Assembly: GCA_963731745.1 (NCBI GenBank)
Contig: CAVSWT010000014.1
Coordinates: 124,001-188,000 of the forward strand
Direction of reading: 5' to 3'
Length of the DNA stretch: 64,000 nt
Source: CAVSWT01 sp963731745
Lineage (GTDB): Bacteria; Bacteroidota; Ignavibacteria; Ignavibacteriales; Ignavibacteriaceae
Shown: positions 16,752-25,993 of the stretch, in pieces
How the letters are laid out: each line of letters starts with the position of its first letter
How positions within the stretch are numbered: position 1 is the stretch's first letter
Made by a program: the position numbers and the translations under genes
The notes under the pieces: model-generated
The model's input: the letters and a program-made list of their open reading frames with translations, nothing else
Database searches by the model: none
What the model was told of the DNA's origin: nothing

Positions 16752-17932
16752 TTCTCGATCCGTATAGTAACTATGGAAGAATATTAACAAATTTATTCCA
16801 TCCCTTATTATTATTGGTCAATAATTTTATTGCATTCTCATTCGAGAAAATTAATATATATTATTTCTACCCTATTGAAATAAAAGACTTCAGCATTTTT
16901 GCAGCAATTATTTCATTTTTAATTTTAATGACAATCTTCATAATGTCTTTCAACAAAGGAAGACTATTCTGCAATACTCTTTGTCCTGTCGGAACTTTAT
17001 TAGGTTTAATTTCTAAATTGTCTTTATACAAAATCTCAATCAATTTGGAAAAATGTAACTCATGTAATTTATGCACACGCTCCTGTAAATCCGGATGTAT
17101 AGATAAAAAAAATAAGACAGTAGATTTTTCAAGATGCGTTGCATGCTACAATTGTATTAGTGTTTGCCCATCAGGTGGAATTACATATTTTAAAACTTCA
17201 ATTCCGAGTAAAAAAATTAATTCTTCTCAAGCTGATTTAATTGCCGAGAAAACTGATCTAAAAAGAAGAGAGACCATAACAAAAACATTTTTTTACGTTC
17301 TTACTTTAGCAGGCTTATCATCGGCACAAACAAAAATAGTCCCTAAAAAAGAAAACAAAACACCCTTTATAAAAAAATATCCCGTTTCACCGCCGGGATC
17401 TAAAAGCTTAGATCATTTCACTACCGCATGTACTGCATGCCATTTATGCATTAGCGCTTGCCCAACACAAGTATTACAGCCTTCATTTTTAGAATATGGA
17501 TTTTTAGGAATATTGCAGCCGCGTATGGATTATAAAATTTCATTTTGCAATTTTGATTGTACAATTTGCGGCGACATCTGTCCCAGCGGAGCAATATTGC
17601 CGATTTCTCAATCTATTAAAAAAACTATTCAATTAGGGAAAGCACATTTTATAAAAGAAAATTGCATCGTTGAAATTGAAAAATCTGAATGCGGGGCTTG
17701 TTCTGAGCACTGCCCAACTAAGGCTGTAAAAATGGTTCCTTATAATAATCTTCATTTGCCGGAAGTTAAAAATGAATATTGTGTTGGCTGCGGAGCTTGC
17801 GAATATGCATGTCCGACAAAACCATACAAAGCGATATATGTTGAAGGAAATCCAATTCATTTAACTGCTGAAAAAATGCCTGAAGAGAAGCTAAAAGATA
17901 AGCTTGATTACCAGGAAGAATTTCCTTTTTAG
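16752..17932 (+). CDS. NapH/NapG-like polyferredoxin, C-terminal fragment (frameshifted)
   Basis: Continuation of the gene above. It contains a second 'KGRLFCNTLCPVG' membrane motif, two 4Fe-4S clusters ('CNSCNLCTRSCKSGC' and 'CVACYNCISVCPSGG'), then a twin-arginine-like 'KRRETITKTF' helix, and a large NapG-like ferredoxin part with 'CTACHLCISACPT', 'CTICGDICPSGA', 'CGACSEHCPTKA' and 'CVGCGACEYACPTKP'. An internal start at 16814 (TTG) is unlikely to be real; I give the fragment from the first codon after the frame change. A fused NapH plus NapG layout next to DUF362 suggests a membrane electron-transfer unit; the electron acceptor is unknown. Confidence 0.75.
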
Positions 17933-17942
17933 AAAATCAATT

Positions 17943-18380
17943 TTAGTTTTTAAAAGCGTTCTGACGCCAATAAAAATAAACGCCTCCGAATAAAGCTACT
18001 GAAATACTTAAGTCCAAAGTTGCAGCACCTATTAAAAATGCGAAACTGTTGCTTGCAAACCGACCGATAGTTACACCGGCAGCAATCATGATTAAAACAA
18101 GAATTAAAAATGCCGGAGAATAAAATTGATGTAGTTTTGGCTCTTTTAATGAATCTATTCTTTTTAAATTTCTGTGACAGCTTTTCCTAATTACAAACTT
18201 TGCTTTAAGGCTCCCGAAGAAAAGACTTAATAGAACCGGAATGATTATCCATATTTTGTCTGGCTTAATCACTTCGGCTTTTTGGATAAGAATTATACTT
18301 TTAATTAGAAGTATCCCTGCTCCAATAAACCAAATTGCTGCAGCAATAATATTAAGTGTACGTTTTGAAACTGAAATCAT
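17943..18380 (-). CDS. Four-helix membrane protein of unknown function
   Basis: A 145-residue protein with four hydrophobic helices (about 9-28, 42-62, 88-108 and 115-137) and a basic loop 'IRKSCHRNLKRID' between helices two and three. I do not recognise the family with confidence. It lies 8 bases downstream of the quinone oxidoreductase gene on the same strand and converges on the polyferredoxin gene. Its role is unknown. Confidence 0.6.
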   Translation of the reverse strand: MISVSKRTLNIIAAAIWFIGAGILLIKSIILIQKAEVIKPDKIWIIIPVLLSLFFGSLKAKFVIRKSCHRNLKRIDSLKEPKLHQFYSPAFLILVLIMIAAGVTIGRFASNSFAFLIGAATLDLSISVALFGGVYFYWRQNAFKN

Positions 18381-18388
18381 ATCTATTA

Positions 18389-19381
18389 TTAATTTAAATT
18401 AACTAAAACTCTACCCGTTAATTTTCCAACAAGCATTTGATCTATTTTTGATGACAAATCTTCAAGAGGAACTTCCGTATAAATTTTTTCAAGTTCTTGC
18501 ATCTTCCATTCATTGGAAATTTTTTGCCAGATTATGTTTCTTATTTCCATTGGACAATTGGCCGAATCAATCCCTAGTAAATTTACACCTCTAAGTATAA
18601 AAGGATAAACTGTAAGTTCAAGATTTGGCGAGGCAGCATTTCCGCATACAGCAACGCTTCCCCATGGCTTTGTTGATTTAATTGCTCGCGAAAGAATTTC
18701 TCCACCGACTGTGTCTATTACGCCCTCCCATTGTGCCTTTAATAAAGCTTTGTCCGGCAATTTGCCGAATGAATTTCTATCAATTATTTTTTTAGCACCG
18801 AGAGTTTTTAAATAGGCTTCATTTTCTGATTTCCCGGTTAAAGCAGCTGCGTTGTAATTTTTCCGGGAAAGAAATGAAATCGCAAAAGAACCAACACCGC
18901 CAGTTGCGCCAGTAACAAGAATTTCATCATTTGAAGGTTGTAATCCAGCCCCTTCTAATTTATAAATCGATAAAGCTGCTGTAAAACCGGCAGTTCCATA
19001 AATCATACTTTCTTTCAATGACAAATTTTGAGGCTTGGCGACAATCCAATTTGCTGGAACGCTTATAAATTCTCCCCAACCACCCGAAGTATTCATACCC
19101 AAATCGAAACCAGTTATAATTACCTCATCACCTTCTTTAAAAGTTTTGTTCGACGACGAAACAACAATTCCTGCCGCATCAATGCCCGGAGTATGAGGAT
19201 AAGTTCGTGTTACACCTTTATTTCCATTAGCAGATAAAGCATCTTTATAGTTTAATGATGAATATTTTACATTAACCAGCACTTCATTTTTCGGTAAACT
19301 ATCAATCTTTCTTTCAATAATACTTCTTATAAACTTTTCGTTTTCTTCCCGTACAACAAATGCTTTGAATAATTTTTTCAT
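18389..19381 (-). CDS. YhdH/AcuI-family acrylyl-CoA reductase-like quinone oxidoreductase
   Basis: A 330-residue NADPH-dependent medium-chain dehydrogenase/reductase of the YhdH/AcuI subgroup. The N-terminus 'MKKLFKAFVVREENEKF' and 'VKYSSLNYKDALSANGNKGV' are characteristic, as is 'YPHTPGIDAAGIV' (about 62-74). The cofactor site 'VTGATGGVGSFAISFLSR' is at about 155-172. AcuI reduces acrylyl-CoA to propionyl-CoA; YhdH-like relatives may act on other enones, so the substrate is uncertain. It follows an envelope lipoprotein gene by 11 bases. Confidence 0.85.
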   Translation of the reverse strand: MKKLFKAFVVREENEKFIRSIIERKIDSLPKNEVLVNVKYSSLNYKDALSANGNKGVTRTYPHTPGIDAAGIVVSSSNKTFKEGDEVIITGFDLGMNTSGGWGEFISVPANWIVAKPQNLSLKESMIYGTAGFTAALSIYKLEGAGLQPSNDEILVTGATGGVGSFAISFLSRKNYNAAALTGKSENEAYLKTLGAKKIIDRNSFGKLPDKALLKAQWEGVIDTVGGEILSRAIKSTKPWGSVAVCGNAASPNLELTVYPFILRGVNLLGIDSANCPMEIRNIIWQKISNEWKMQELEKIYTEVPLEDLSSKIDQMLVGKLTGRVLVNLN

Positions 19382-19392
19382 CTTTTATCCAG

Positions 19393-20325
19393 TTATTTAT
19401 CAAGCCAATGAATTATGTTTAAAATTAATTCCTTATTATTTACAGCGCTTGAATGATTCATTCCAATTTTAATATTATCAGGTAAAATTATTTGAGCAGT
19501 AAACATTGCTTCATCTCCAAATACTGCGATCTTTCCTTTGCCATATTTTAGAACGGCTCCTTGAACTCCATTATCAATTTTTCTTGTAGGCGTTGCCACA
19601 CGAAACACTCCTGCAGTGTCAGGCATGAAAATAACATAATTAGCATTTAACCTAATTATAGAAATCGCGTTGGGTGGAATATCAAATCCTTGGCCTAAAA
19701 ATGTTTCAATAGAATCTATGTTTTTTGTTAAACTATTGGATGCTAAGGTGCTATTAAATTTATAAAACATTGAAGGAAATTTGCCTGTTGTATCTTTGGC
19801 ATATCCATTATAAAATTTAAAACCAAAAGATGCTGCCAAATCTGATGAAGCCCCGGCGAAGGGCATGTGTCCAGCGATTAACAACAACGAACCGCCGTCT
19901 TTCACCCATTTATTTAAATAATTGATTTCATTTTTAGAATAGGCCGATGGATTTGGAATAATCCAGCGATTAACATTTATAGGATTTAAAGGATCAGCAA
20001 TAATAAGAATGTCGTCTCTATTCAGAGTTCCCTTTTTAAATTTAAGATGAAGCGGTTTCGTTTTGTAACCATCAGCTTTCAATAATTCAGCAAACGGTTT
20101 AAATTTATTTGAAATTGAGAAATAATTATTATGTGCTTCATCAAAATATATAGTTTTGCCACTCCACCTCGGATATTTAGGATTAGTTACAACAGGTACA
20201 AAACTTGAATCAATAGAAATCGTTTGCTTAGTTGAAAGTTCTTCCTCATTACTTTCAGAGTAGCAGCCTTGCAGCAGCAGTCCTGCAATAATTATGGAAA
20301 GCAGATAGATGTATTTCTTTTTCAT
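19393..20325 (-). CDS. Lipoprotein with DUF4350-like domain
   Basis: A lipoprotein signal ends in 'LLLQGC' with Cys21 as the lipidated residue. The rest of the 310 residues resembles a DUF4350/GldG-like glutamine-amidotransferase-fold domain: 'TIYFDEAHNNYFSISNKFKP', 'DDILIIADPLNP', 'LNKWVKDGGSLLLIAGHMPF' and 'GAVLKYGKGKIAVFGDEAMF'. The fold is used as a non-catalytic module in several envelope proteins. Function unknown. It is co-directional and closely spaced with the YhdH-like gene downstream. Confidence 0.75.
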   Translation of the reverse strand: MKKKYIYLLSIIIAGLLLQGCYSESNEEELSTKQTISIDSSFVPVVTNPKYPRWSGKTIYFDEAHNNYFSISNKFKPFAELLKADGYKTKPLHLKFKKGTLNRDDILIIADPLNPINVNRWIIPNPSAYSKNEINYLNKWVKDGGSLLLIAGHMPFAGASSDLAASFGFKFYNGYAKDTTGKFPSMFYKFNSTLASNSLTKNIDSIETFLGQGFDIPPNAISIIRLNANYVIFMPDTAGVFRVATPTRKIDNGVQGAVLKYGKGKIAVFGDEAMFTAQIILPDNIKIGMNHSSAVNNKELILNIIHWLDK

Positions 20326-20378
20326 CCTTTACGACCATTATGCAATAACCTGGTTATTAAGCAATTATTTAATAATCA

Positions 20379-22451
20379 TTACTCAACATTCTTTAAATAA
20401 TTTATATTTTTAATTTCACCTGCAACAATTAATTTATCTTCGGGCTGAATAATATAATCGGGACTAGGTATTGCATTTATTTTTTCGCCATACTTCTCTT
20501 TTGTTTTTATCGACAATACATCTACTCCAAATCTCTGTCGGATGTTTAATTCTCTTATAGATTTTCCTTTAAATGATTTTGGAGAGAGTATTTCATTGAT
20601 GGAATATCCTTCCATAAAATGAATTTGTGTCGTTTCGTCTTTCATGTTAATACTGCTTGCAAGACTCGCTGTAATTTCTCTTCGTTCGGTTTCTTTTTGA
20701 TAAGCATCTAAAATATCTTTTCGCCAAATCATCCCAATAATTTTTTTGGACATCATTGAATCAACCACAGGCAATCCTTCAAAACCGTATTTTTGCATTT
20801 TATCCAGCGCACTCTGACAATTTTCATCTACAGTTACAGGTTCAAAATTTGGATTAAATATATCTCCAGCAATTAAGACATTTTCTAACGATTCTTTTTC
20901 AAATAAATAATCTTTTATATCATAAATTGATATCATACCAGCAACTCTGCCGCGTACATTTACTACAGGAAAATCCGCTTCTTGCGCGCGGATAATATGG
21001 TTTACAACCTGGCTAAAATTGTCTGTAATGGTTATAGTATCAAACTCTTTTCTGAAAACATTTTTAATGAAAATTGATTCCATTAAATTCGTTTCAAATC
21101 CTTCTTTAATGCCGATATTACGAAGAACAAGTTTTAAAGTATAAATAGATTCACGCGATAACTTTGAAGAAATTATTGTACTTATAATTCCCGTTATCAT
21201 TAATGGAAGAACAATTCTATAATCATTGGTTAATTCGAAGACGATAATTATTGCAGTGATTGGAGCGCGAGTGGTACCGGCAACCAGGCCCGTCATAGCG
21301 ACCAAAGCATAAGCGCCGGGAGTAGCTGTCATTTCCGGAAATAAATTATGAACCATTGATCCGAAAAAATAACCGAGCATTGCACCCATAAAAAGAGAAG
21401 GGGCAAAAATTCCGCCGGATCCTCCTGAACCAAGCGTTATGGAAGTCGCAAGTATTTTTACGAAGATTAATATAAAGGCAATATACCAGATCATATTTCC
21501 ATATAATGCATCATTAATCGAATCGTATCCCACGCCCATAACCTGTGGAAAGATTAATCCTATCGCGCCTATTCCAATTCCGCCAAGCGCCGGATTCCAG
21601 TATTCTGGAATTTTTAATCTATTGTCAAAAAAATCTTCGAAGAGATAAAGAAATTTTATAAAAAGAAAAGCAACTATTCCGCTAAGAGCTCCAAGCACAA
21701 AGTAAAAAATTATTTCGTACGGAGAAACTAACTGATAATGCGGGACAACAAAGGCGGCAAAATTTCCTTCAAAGCTATGAGAAATAACCGTAGCCATTAC
21801 TGAAGAAATAACAATCGGTGAAAATTGAGCGACGGTAAAATCCATCAAAATAATTTCTACAGCAAATAAAGCTCCTGCAATTGGAGCATTAAATGCAGCC
21901 GCAATTCCCGCAGCGGCTCCGCATCCCACTAAAGTTTTTAACCGCTTACTTGGCACTCTTAAAAATTGTCCCACCATTGATCCAATGCTTGAGCCAATCT
22001 GAATTATCGGACCTTCTCTTCCAACTGATCCTCCGGAACCAATAGAAATTGCAGAAGCAATCGCTTTAATGATAGCCACTCGTGGACGAATGTTTCCTCC
22101 GCGTAATAATATTGCCTGCATAACTTCGGGAACACCATGCCCTTTGGCTTCAGGCGCCAGAAAATATATTATTGGCCCGACAATTAGTCCGCCTATTACA
22201 GGAACAATTAAAACCCAATACCAGGGAGTGTGCATTATGTTTTGAAGTATACTGGAATCACCGTGGAAAGAGATTGAGGATATCGCTTTGATTAATGCCC
22301 GAATACCGATTGCAGAAAAGCCACCCATTACACCGATTATTATTGCGATAATAATTAAGAAGGTATGTTCAGTCATTCTAGCACGTTCAAAAAGGCTGGT
22401 TGTGTAAAGAGATAATTTTCTGAATGAACTTTTGGGGAACACAATTTTCAC
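20379..22451 (-). CDS. ClC-family chloride channel/antiporter with CBS and TrkA-C domains
   Basis: A 690-residue protein. A ClC membrane domain (about 30-440) shows the selectivity segments 'KGHGVPEV' (103-110), 'GREGP' (144-148, with gating Glu146) and 'GGIFAP' (346-351). Two CBS motifs follow (about 470-600, as in 'EADFPVVNVRGRVAGMISIY' and 'YGFEGLPVVDSMMSKKIIGM'), then a TrkA-C/RCK-C-like domain (about 610-690) with 'RQRFGVDVLSIK'. It moves chloride or a similar anion across the inner membrane, either as channel or proton-coupled exchanger; sequence alone does not settle which. The cytoplasmic domains suggest nucleotide or ligand regulation. Confidence 0.92.
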   Translation of the reverse strand: MKIVFPKSSFRKLSLYTTSLFERARMTEHTFLIIIAIIIGVMGGFSAIGIRALIKAISSISFHGDSSILQNIMHTPWYWVLIVPVIGGLIVGPIIYFLAPEAKGHGVPEVMQAILLRGGNIRPRVAIIKAIASAISIGSGGSVGREGPIIQIGSSIGSMVGQFLRVPSKRLKTLVGCGAAAGIAAAFNAPIAGALFAVEIILMDFTVAQFSPIVISSVMATVISHSFEGNFAAFVVPHYQLVSPYEIIFYFVLGALSGIVAFLFIKFLYLFEDFFDNRLKIPEYWNPALGGIGIGAIGLIFPQVMGVGYDSINDALYGNMIWYIAFILIFVKILATSITLGSGGSGGIFAPSLFMGAMLGYFFGSMVHNLFPEMTATPGAYALVAMTGLVAGTTRAPITAIIIVFELTNDYRIVLPLMITGIISTIISSKLSRESIYTLKLVLRNIGIKEGFETNLMESIFIKNVFRKEFDTITITDNFSQVVNHIIRAQEADFPVVNVRGRVAGMISIYDIKDYLFEKESLENVLIAGDIFNPNFEPVTVDENCQSALDKMQKYGFEGLPVVDSMMSKKIIGMIWRKDILDAYQKETERREITASLASSINMKDETTQIHFMEGYSINEILSPKSFKGKSIRELNIRQRFGVDVLSIKTKEKYGEKINAIPSPDYIIQPEDKLIVAGEIKNINYLKNVE

Positions 22452-22605
22452 AGTAGCGCAACTCCACTTAAAGAATTTTTATTCGAGGCTTGTTGTACAC
22501 AAATATAAAAATAAAACTTAAAAAAACCGTTATAGTTAAATTCTAATAATTATATTTAAAACAGAACAATTCGCTTTCGGTTAAATCTATAATTGAATTT
22601 AGTTT

Positions 22606-24747
22606 TTATTTCAGCAGCACAAGTTTTTTTGTTTGACTAAAATCCCCGGCTTGTAATCTATAGTAATAGACACCGCTTGGCAAATTGCCTGCATTAAAAT
22701 TTACTTCATATTCCCCTGAAGATTTTGTTTCATTTACCAAAGTTTCTATTTCATTTCCGAGCACGTTAAAAATTGTTAGCTTTACTGTGGCGGCATGCTT
22801 CATGTTTAGAGATGGAATTGAATATTTAATTTTTGTTGTTGGATTAAAAGGATTGGGATAATTTTGTGATAAAGAAAAATTATCAATTACATTATTATTC
22901 TCTCTAGCCTCTGTTGTATTTACTATGCTAAATTTTTTATTGCTTATATCCGAAATGCCGTAATCATTGCTGCTTACTATTTGGATCAGGCAATTATTAG
23001 ACGGCGTGTCTGAAACTTTCCATCGGTAAACACCAAACTCCGATGTGGTAGAGCCCGAAATAAATGACCAGGTGCTGCCGTTATTTGTTGACAAACCAAT
23101 TTTAATATCTCCAACCTTTATACTGTTCCATCTAATTTCTTGGATACTTCCTGCTATCCAATTTTCACCGCCGTCTGGGGAAAGTAGATCAATTTGAGCT
23201 GCTGTATTTGGCTGATAAACTTCAAACTTATTTATGTTTATGTTGCCTGATTCAAATACAAATTTCATTGTTTTGATTCCAGCATTCAACTGAAAACTAT
23301 CGGAAGGGATAGTTGTCCAGGTTTGCCATCCGCCTGTATTTGGTACATTTATCGTCCCGGTTTTATTAACTCCGTCAAATTCAATGTGAAAAGAACCACC
23401 GGAAGAATTATTTGAAGCCGCTCTTACTTCAAAGTTATAATATCCGTTTTTTTTTACATCCACTAAATAATTGATCCATTCATTCGTCTCCAGCCAACCA
23501 ACATTATATCCGCCATTTTCATCAGAACATTCTTCGATATCGACCCCTTCATTAATTCGATACTTTCCACCAGTGTTAGCTGCATCGTTATCATTGTAAG
23601 CTGTTCCTTGTCCTCCAATATTAAAATTTTCCGCTTCTATTATCCCAGGAATTGCTGTCGGATTTATTTTGTAGGGCGCTTCTACGCAATCACTTCCTAC
23701 CTTAATACTTACTATGTTGCTTTGGGAAAAATAACCTTTATCTGTATATGCAACTGCATGCACCTTATAGCAGCCCGCAGCAGCATTCAACACATTAATT
23801 TGATACGGCTCATAAAATGTTTCACCAATTTTAACTTGATCTTGGAAAAAATCAACTCTGGTTATATTACCGTCGAATTTAACATCTGTATTAATCGTTA
23901 AATTAGATCCCGGTTCTATCACAGAATTATTTATTGGATCTATAATATTTATTTCAGGTTGTTCAGATATATCTTGATAAACTCTTACATAATCAACTTG
24001 CATGGTTTGCGGGAAGACGGTTGCAGATGTAGGATTGCCTGGCCAGTTCCCTCCAACTGCGAGGTTCAATATTATAAAAAAATTTTTTTGAAATGCATTT
24101 AATTCTTTGGAAGTAATATCAATAGAAACATATGCTTTATCGTCTACATACCAGGTTATTTTTTGTGGGTCCCACACGATTGCGAAAGTATGAAAATCAT
24201 CAGCAAAAATTCCTGATGTTAAAGAATAGCTTCCTCCATATTGTGCATGCCCGTTTTGGTCCCAATGTGCAGTACCATAAATCTTTTTATCACTGTTAGC
24301 TCCTGATGACCCGCCTATCATTTCCAAAATATCAATTTCCCCGCATGCAGGCCAACTTACAGACGAAATATTCTCTCCCAGTAGCCAGAAGGCCGGCCAA
24401 ATTCCCTGACTATAAGGCAGCTTAATTCTAGCTTCAATTTTTCCGTACTTAAAAAATTTTTTGCCTTGGGTTTTTAATCTTGCAGAGGTGTAGCTTCGAT
24501 TTCCAAAAATTTCTTCCTGAGCTTTAATGGTGAGTAAACCATCTTTTACAAATGAATTCTCTTCCCTATTGGTATAATATTCCAGTTCATTATTTCCCCA
24601 ACCGCCGCCGCCGGTTTCACGAGTCCAGGCAGTTTGGTCAAGCAAGGTTCCATCAAATTCATCCGCCCAAACTAATTTATAATTTTGCGAGAATAACATT
24701 TCGGAAATAAAAAAGAGGATTAAATATATAAAGTAAATGGATTTCAT
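22606..24747 (-). CDS. Secreted GH16 beta-glucanase with CBM6 and type IX sorting domain
   Basis: Start chosen at ATG 24747, which has a GGGGA ribosome binding site; a TTG 12 bases upstream is less likely. Order: signal peptide; GH16 domain (about 25-265) with the catalytic 'GEIDILEM' motif and 'WPAFWLLG'; an Ig-like domain (about 270-350); a CBM6-like domain (about 365-510, 'IIEAENFNIGGQGTAYND'); a further beta domain; and a C-terminal sorting domain 'NYPNPFNPTTKI'. GH16 enzymes of this kind hydrolyse laminarin-like beta-1,3-glucans or related glycans. The protein is exported and probably anchored at or released from the surface. Closest class: laminarinase; specificity unproven. Confidence 0.9.
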   Translation of the reverse strand: MKSIYFIYLILFFISEMLFSQNYKLVWADEFDGTLLDQTAWTRETGGGGWGNNELEYYTNREENSFVKDGLLTIKAQEEIFGNRSYTSARLKTQGKKFFKYGKIEARIKLPYSQGIWPAFWLLGENISSVSWPACGEIDILEMIGGSSGANSDKKIYGTAHWDQNGHAQYGGSYSLTSGIFADDFHTFAIVWDPQKITWYVDDKAYVSIDITSKELNAFQKNFFIILNLAVGGNWPGNPTSATVFPQTMQVDYVRVYQDISEQPEINIIDPINNSVIEPGSNLTINTDVKFDGNITRVDFFQDQVKIGETFYEPYQINVLNAAAGCYKVHAVAYTDKGYFSQSNIVSIKVGSDCVEAPYKINPTAIPGIIEAENFNIGGQGTAYNDNDAANTGGKYRINEGVDIEECSDENGGYNVGWLETNEWINYLVDVKKNGYYNFEVRAASNNSSGGSFHIEFDGVNKTGTINVPNTGGWQTWTTIPSDSFQLNAGIKTMKFVFESGNININKFEVYQPNTAAQIDLLSPDGGENWIAGSIQEIRWNSIKVGDIKIGLSTNNGSTWSFISGSTTSEFGVYRWKVSDTPSNNCLIQIVSSNDYGISDISNKKFSIVNTTEARENNNVIDNFSLSQNYPNPFNPTTKIKYSIPSLNMKHAATVKLTIFNVLGNEIETLVNETKSSGEYEVNFNAGNLPSGVYYYRLQAGDFSQTKKLVLLK

Positions 24748-24846
24748 AAGCGTCCCCAAAACTAAATTAGATTGTTAAAAAAATACACACAAAATTAAGA
24801 ATAAAATAGATTTAATGGTAGGAGAAAAACCTGACTTTTAAAGACA

Positions 24847-24880
24847 AAAAAACCCAATTTCTTTACAAAATTGGGTTTTT
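24847..24880 (-). terminator. Rho-independent terminator after the zinc-finger/SpoIIE gene
   Basis: On the minus strand the sequence aaaaacccaattttg...aaattgggttttttt forms a long stem ending in T residues, about 27 bases past the stop of the phosphatase gene. Same stem as the terminator at 11802-11834. Confidence 0.8.
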
Positions 24881-24906
24881 CTAATTATTAGAAATTGGTA
24901 ATTTTT

Positions 24907-25887
24907 TTATTCAATCCTGGTAATGGCCATAATTGTTAAATCATCCTTCATGCTGTTTCCATTCATAAAATTTCTTAAATCATCACGCAGAGCCTGAATG
25001 AGCTGTTTTGAATTTTCTCTACAGTTCAATTCAACAATTTTTTTTATTTGATCTTCACCAAATTCGGACTCTCCGTTAAAAGCCTCAGAAAGCCCATCTG
25101 AATAGAGAACTAAACTTTCTCCTTTATTCAAAGTTACTTTGTTAAAGGAATAATCAAGAGTATAAAATAATCCAATAGGCATGGATGTAGAATCAATTGT
25201 AATCATTTCAAAATTTTTGACATGAATTGGAAGACAGTGGCCGGCATTGCTGAGTTCAATAGACCCGTCTTTATTTGCTCTTCCACAAACTAACGTCATG
25301 AAATGGGAATTGATACTGCTTTCACAAAATAGCCTATTAGCATGTTTTAATAAATCGCTTAACGGAAAATTCAAATTTGTTAGGCTGTGAAAAACCGCAT
25401 GCATTTGAGTCATAAGCATTGAAGCCGCAACTCCTTTTCCAGTCACGTCTCCAAGCATAAATAAAAAACCATCCTCATTTTCATTGGTAATTATATCGCA
25501 ATAATCTCCACTGACTACTCCTGCGGGCGAGTAATAATAATTAATTTCCCAACCGTCTTTAACAAAATTATTTTTTGGCAGCAATCCCATCTGAATTCTA
25601 TTCGCAAGCTCTAAATCATCTTCGAGAGCTCTTTGCTGCTTTGCATTGAGATCTCCAAGACAAACTGTAATCAATGGATCTACCAACAATCTGTCTTCCT
25701 CAATTGCAGTATGACAAACTTCACAAATACCGTATGTGCCGGCTTCAATTCGTTCAAGGGCTAAATCTACTTCATGAAGTAAATCAAGCAAATGCCGTTG
25801 TTCACTTTGAGCTGCGATTGTGGTTTCTAATTTCTTTTTTCTTTCAGTAAGCTGAACTTTAAAATCGTTTAGTATGGCAGCTTCCAT
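24907..25887 (-). CDS. DksA/TraR-type zinc finger fused to SpoIIE/RsbU phosphatase
   Basis: Residues 1-75 resemble a DksA/TraR coiled coil and zinc finger: a helical N-terminus, then 'ALERIEAGTYGICEVCHTAI' and 'RLLVDPLITVC'. The finger shows C-x2-C and a third Cys, but the expected fourth Cys is Asp ('CLGD'), so metal binding may be weakened or lost. Residues about 85-326 are a PP2C phosphatase with 'VVSGDYCD', 'LGDVTGKGVAAS', 'NAGHCLPI', 'YSDGLSEAF' and 'KDDLTIMAI'. A phosphatase tied to an RNA-polymerase-binding module suggests a link to transcription control, possibly stringent-response or partner-switching; that is inference. Confidence 0.85.
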   Translation of the reverse strand: MEAAILNDFKVQLTERKKKLETTIAAQSEQRHLLDLLHEVDLALERIEAGTYGICEVCHTAIEEDRLLVDPLITVCLGDLNAKQQRALEDDLELANRIQMGLLPKNNFVKDGWEINYYYSPAGVVSGDYCDIITNENEDGFLFMLGDVTGKGVAASMLMTQMHAVFHSLTNLNFPLSDLLKHANRLFCESSINSHFMTLVCGRANKDGSIELSNAGHCLPIHVKNFEMITIDSTSMPIGLFYTLDYSFNKVTLNKGESLVLYSDGLSEAFNGESEFGEDQIKKIVELNCRENSKQLIQALRDDLRNFMNGNSMKDDLTIMAITRIE

Positions 25888-25993
25888 TTCAAACTCCTAA
25901 AAATTAATTTAATCGAGTATCCTTATTAATAATTATTAATTTATTTGGCAATAAAAAAGTGATAGATGGTAATAGGTTTTTACTATTCGCTTT

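Noticed and set aside
16814..17932. An independent gene starting at TTG 16814
   Set aside because: The frame runs back to a point before 16814 with sequence expected for NapH ('LLDPYSNYGRILTN'), so the TTG is inside a longer gene.
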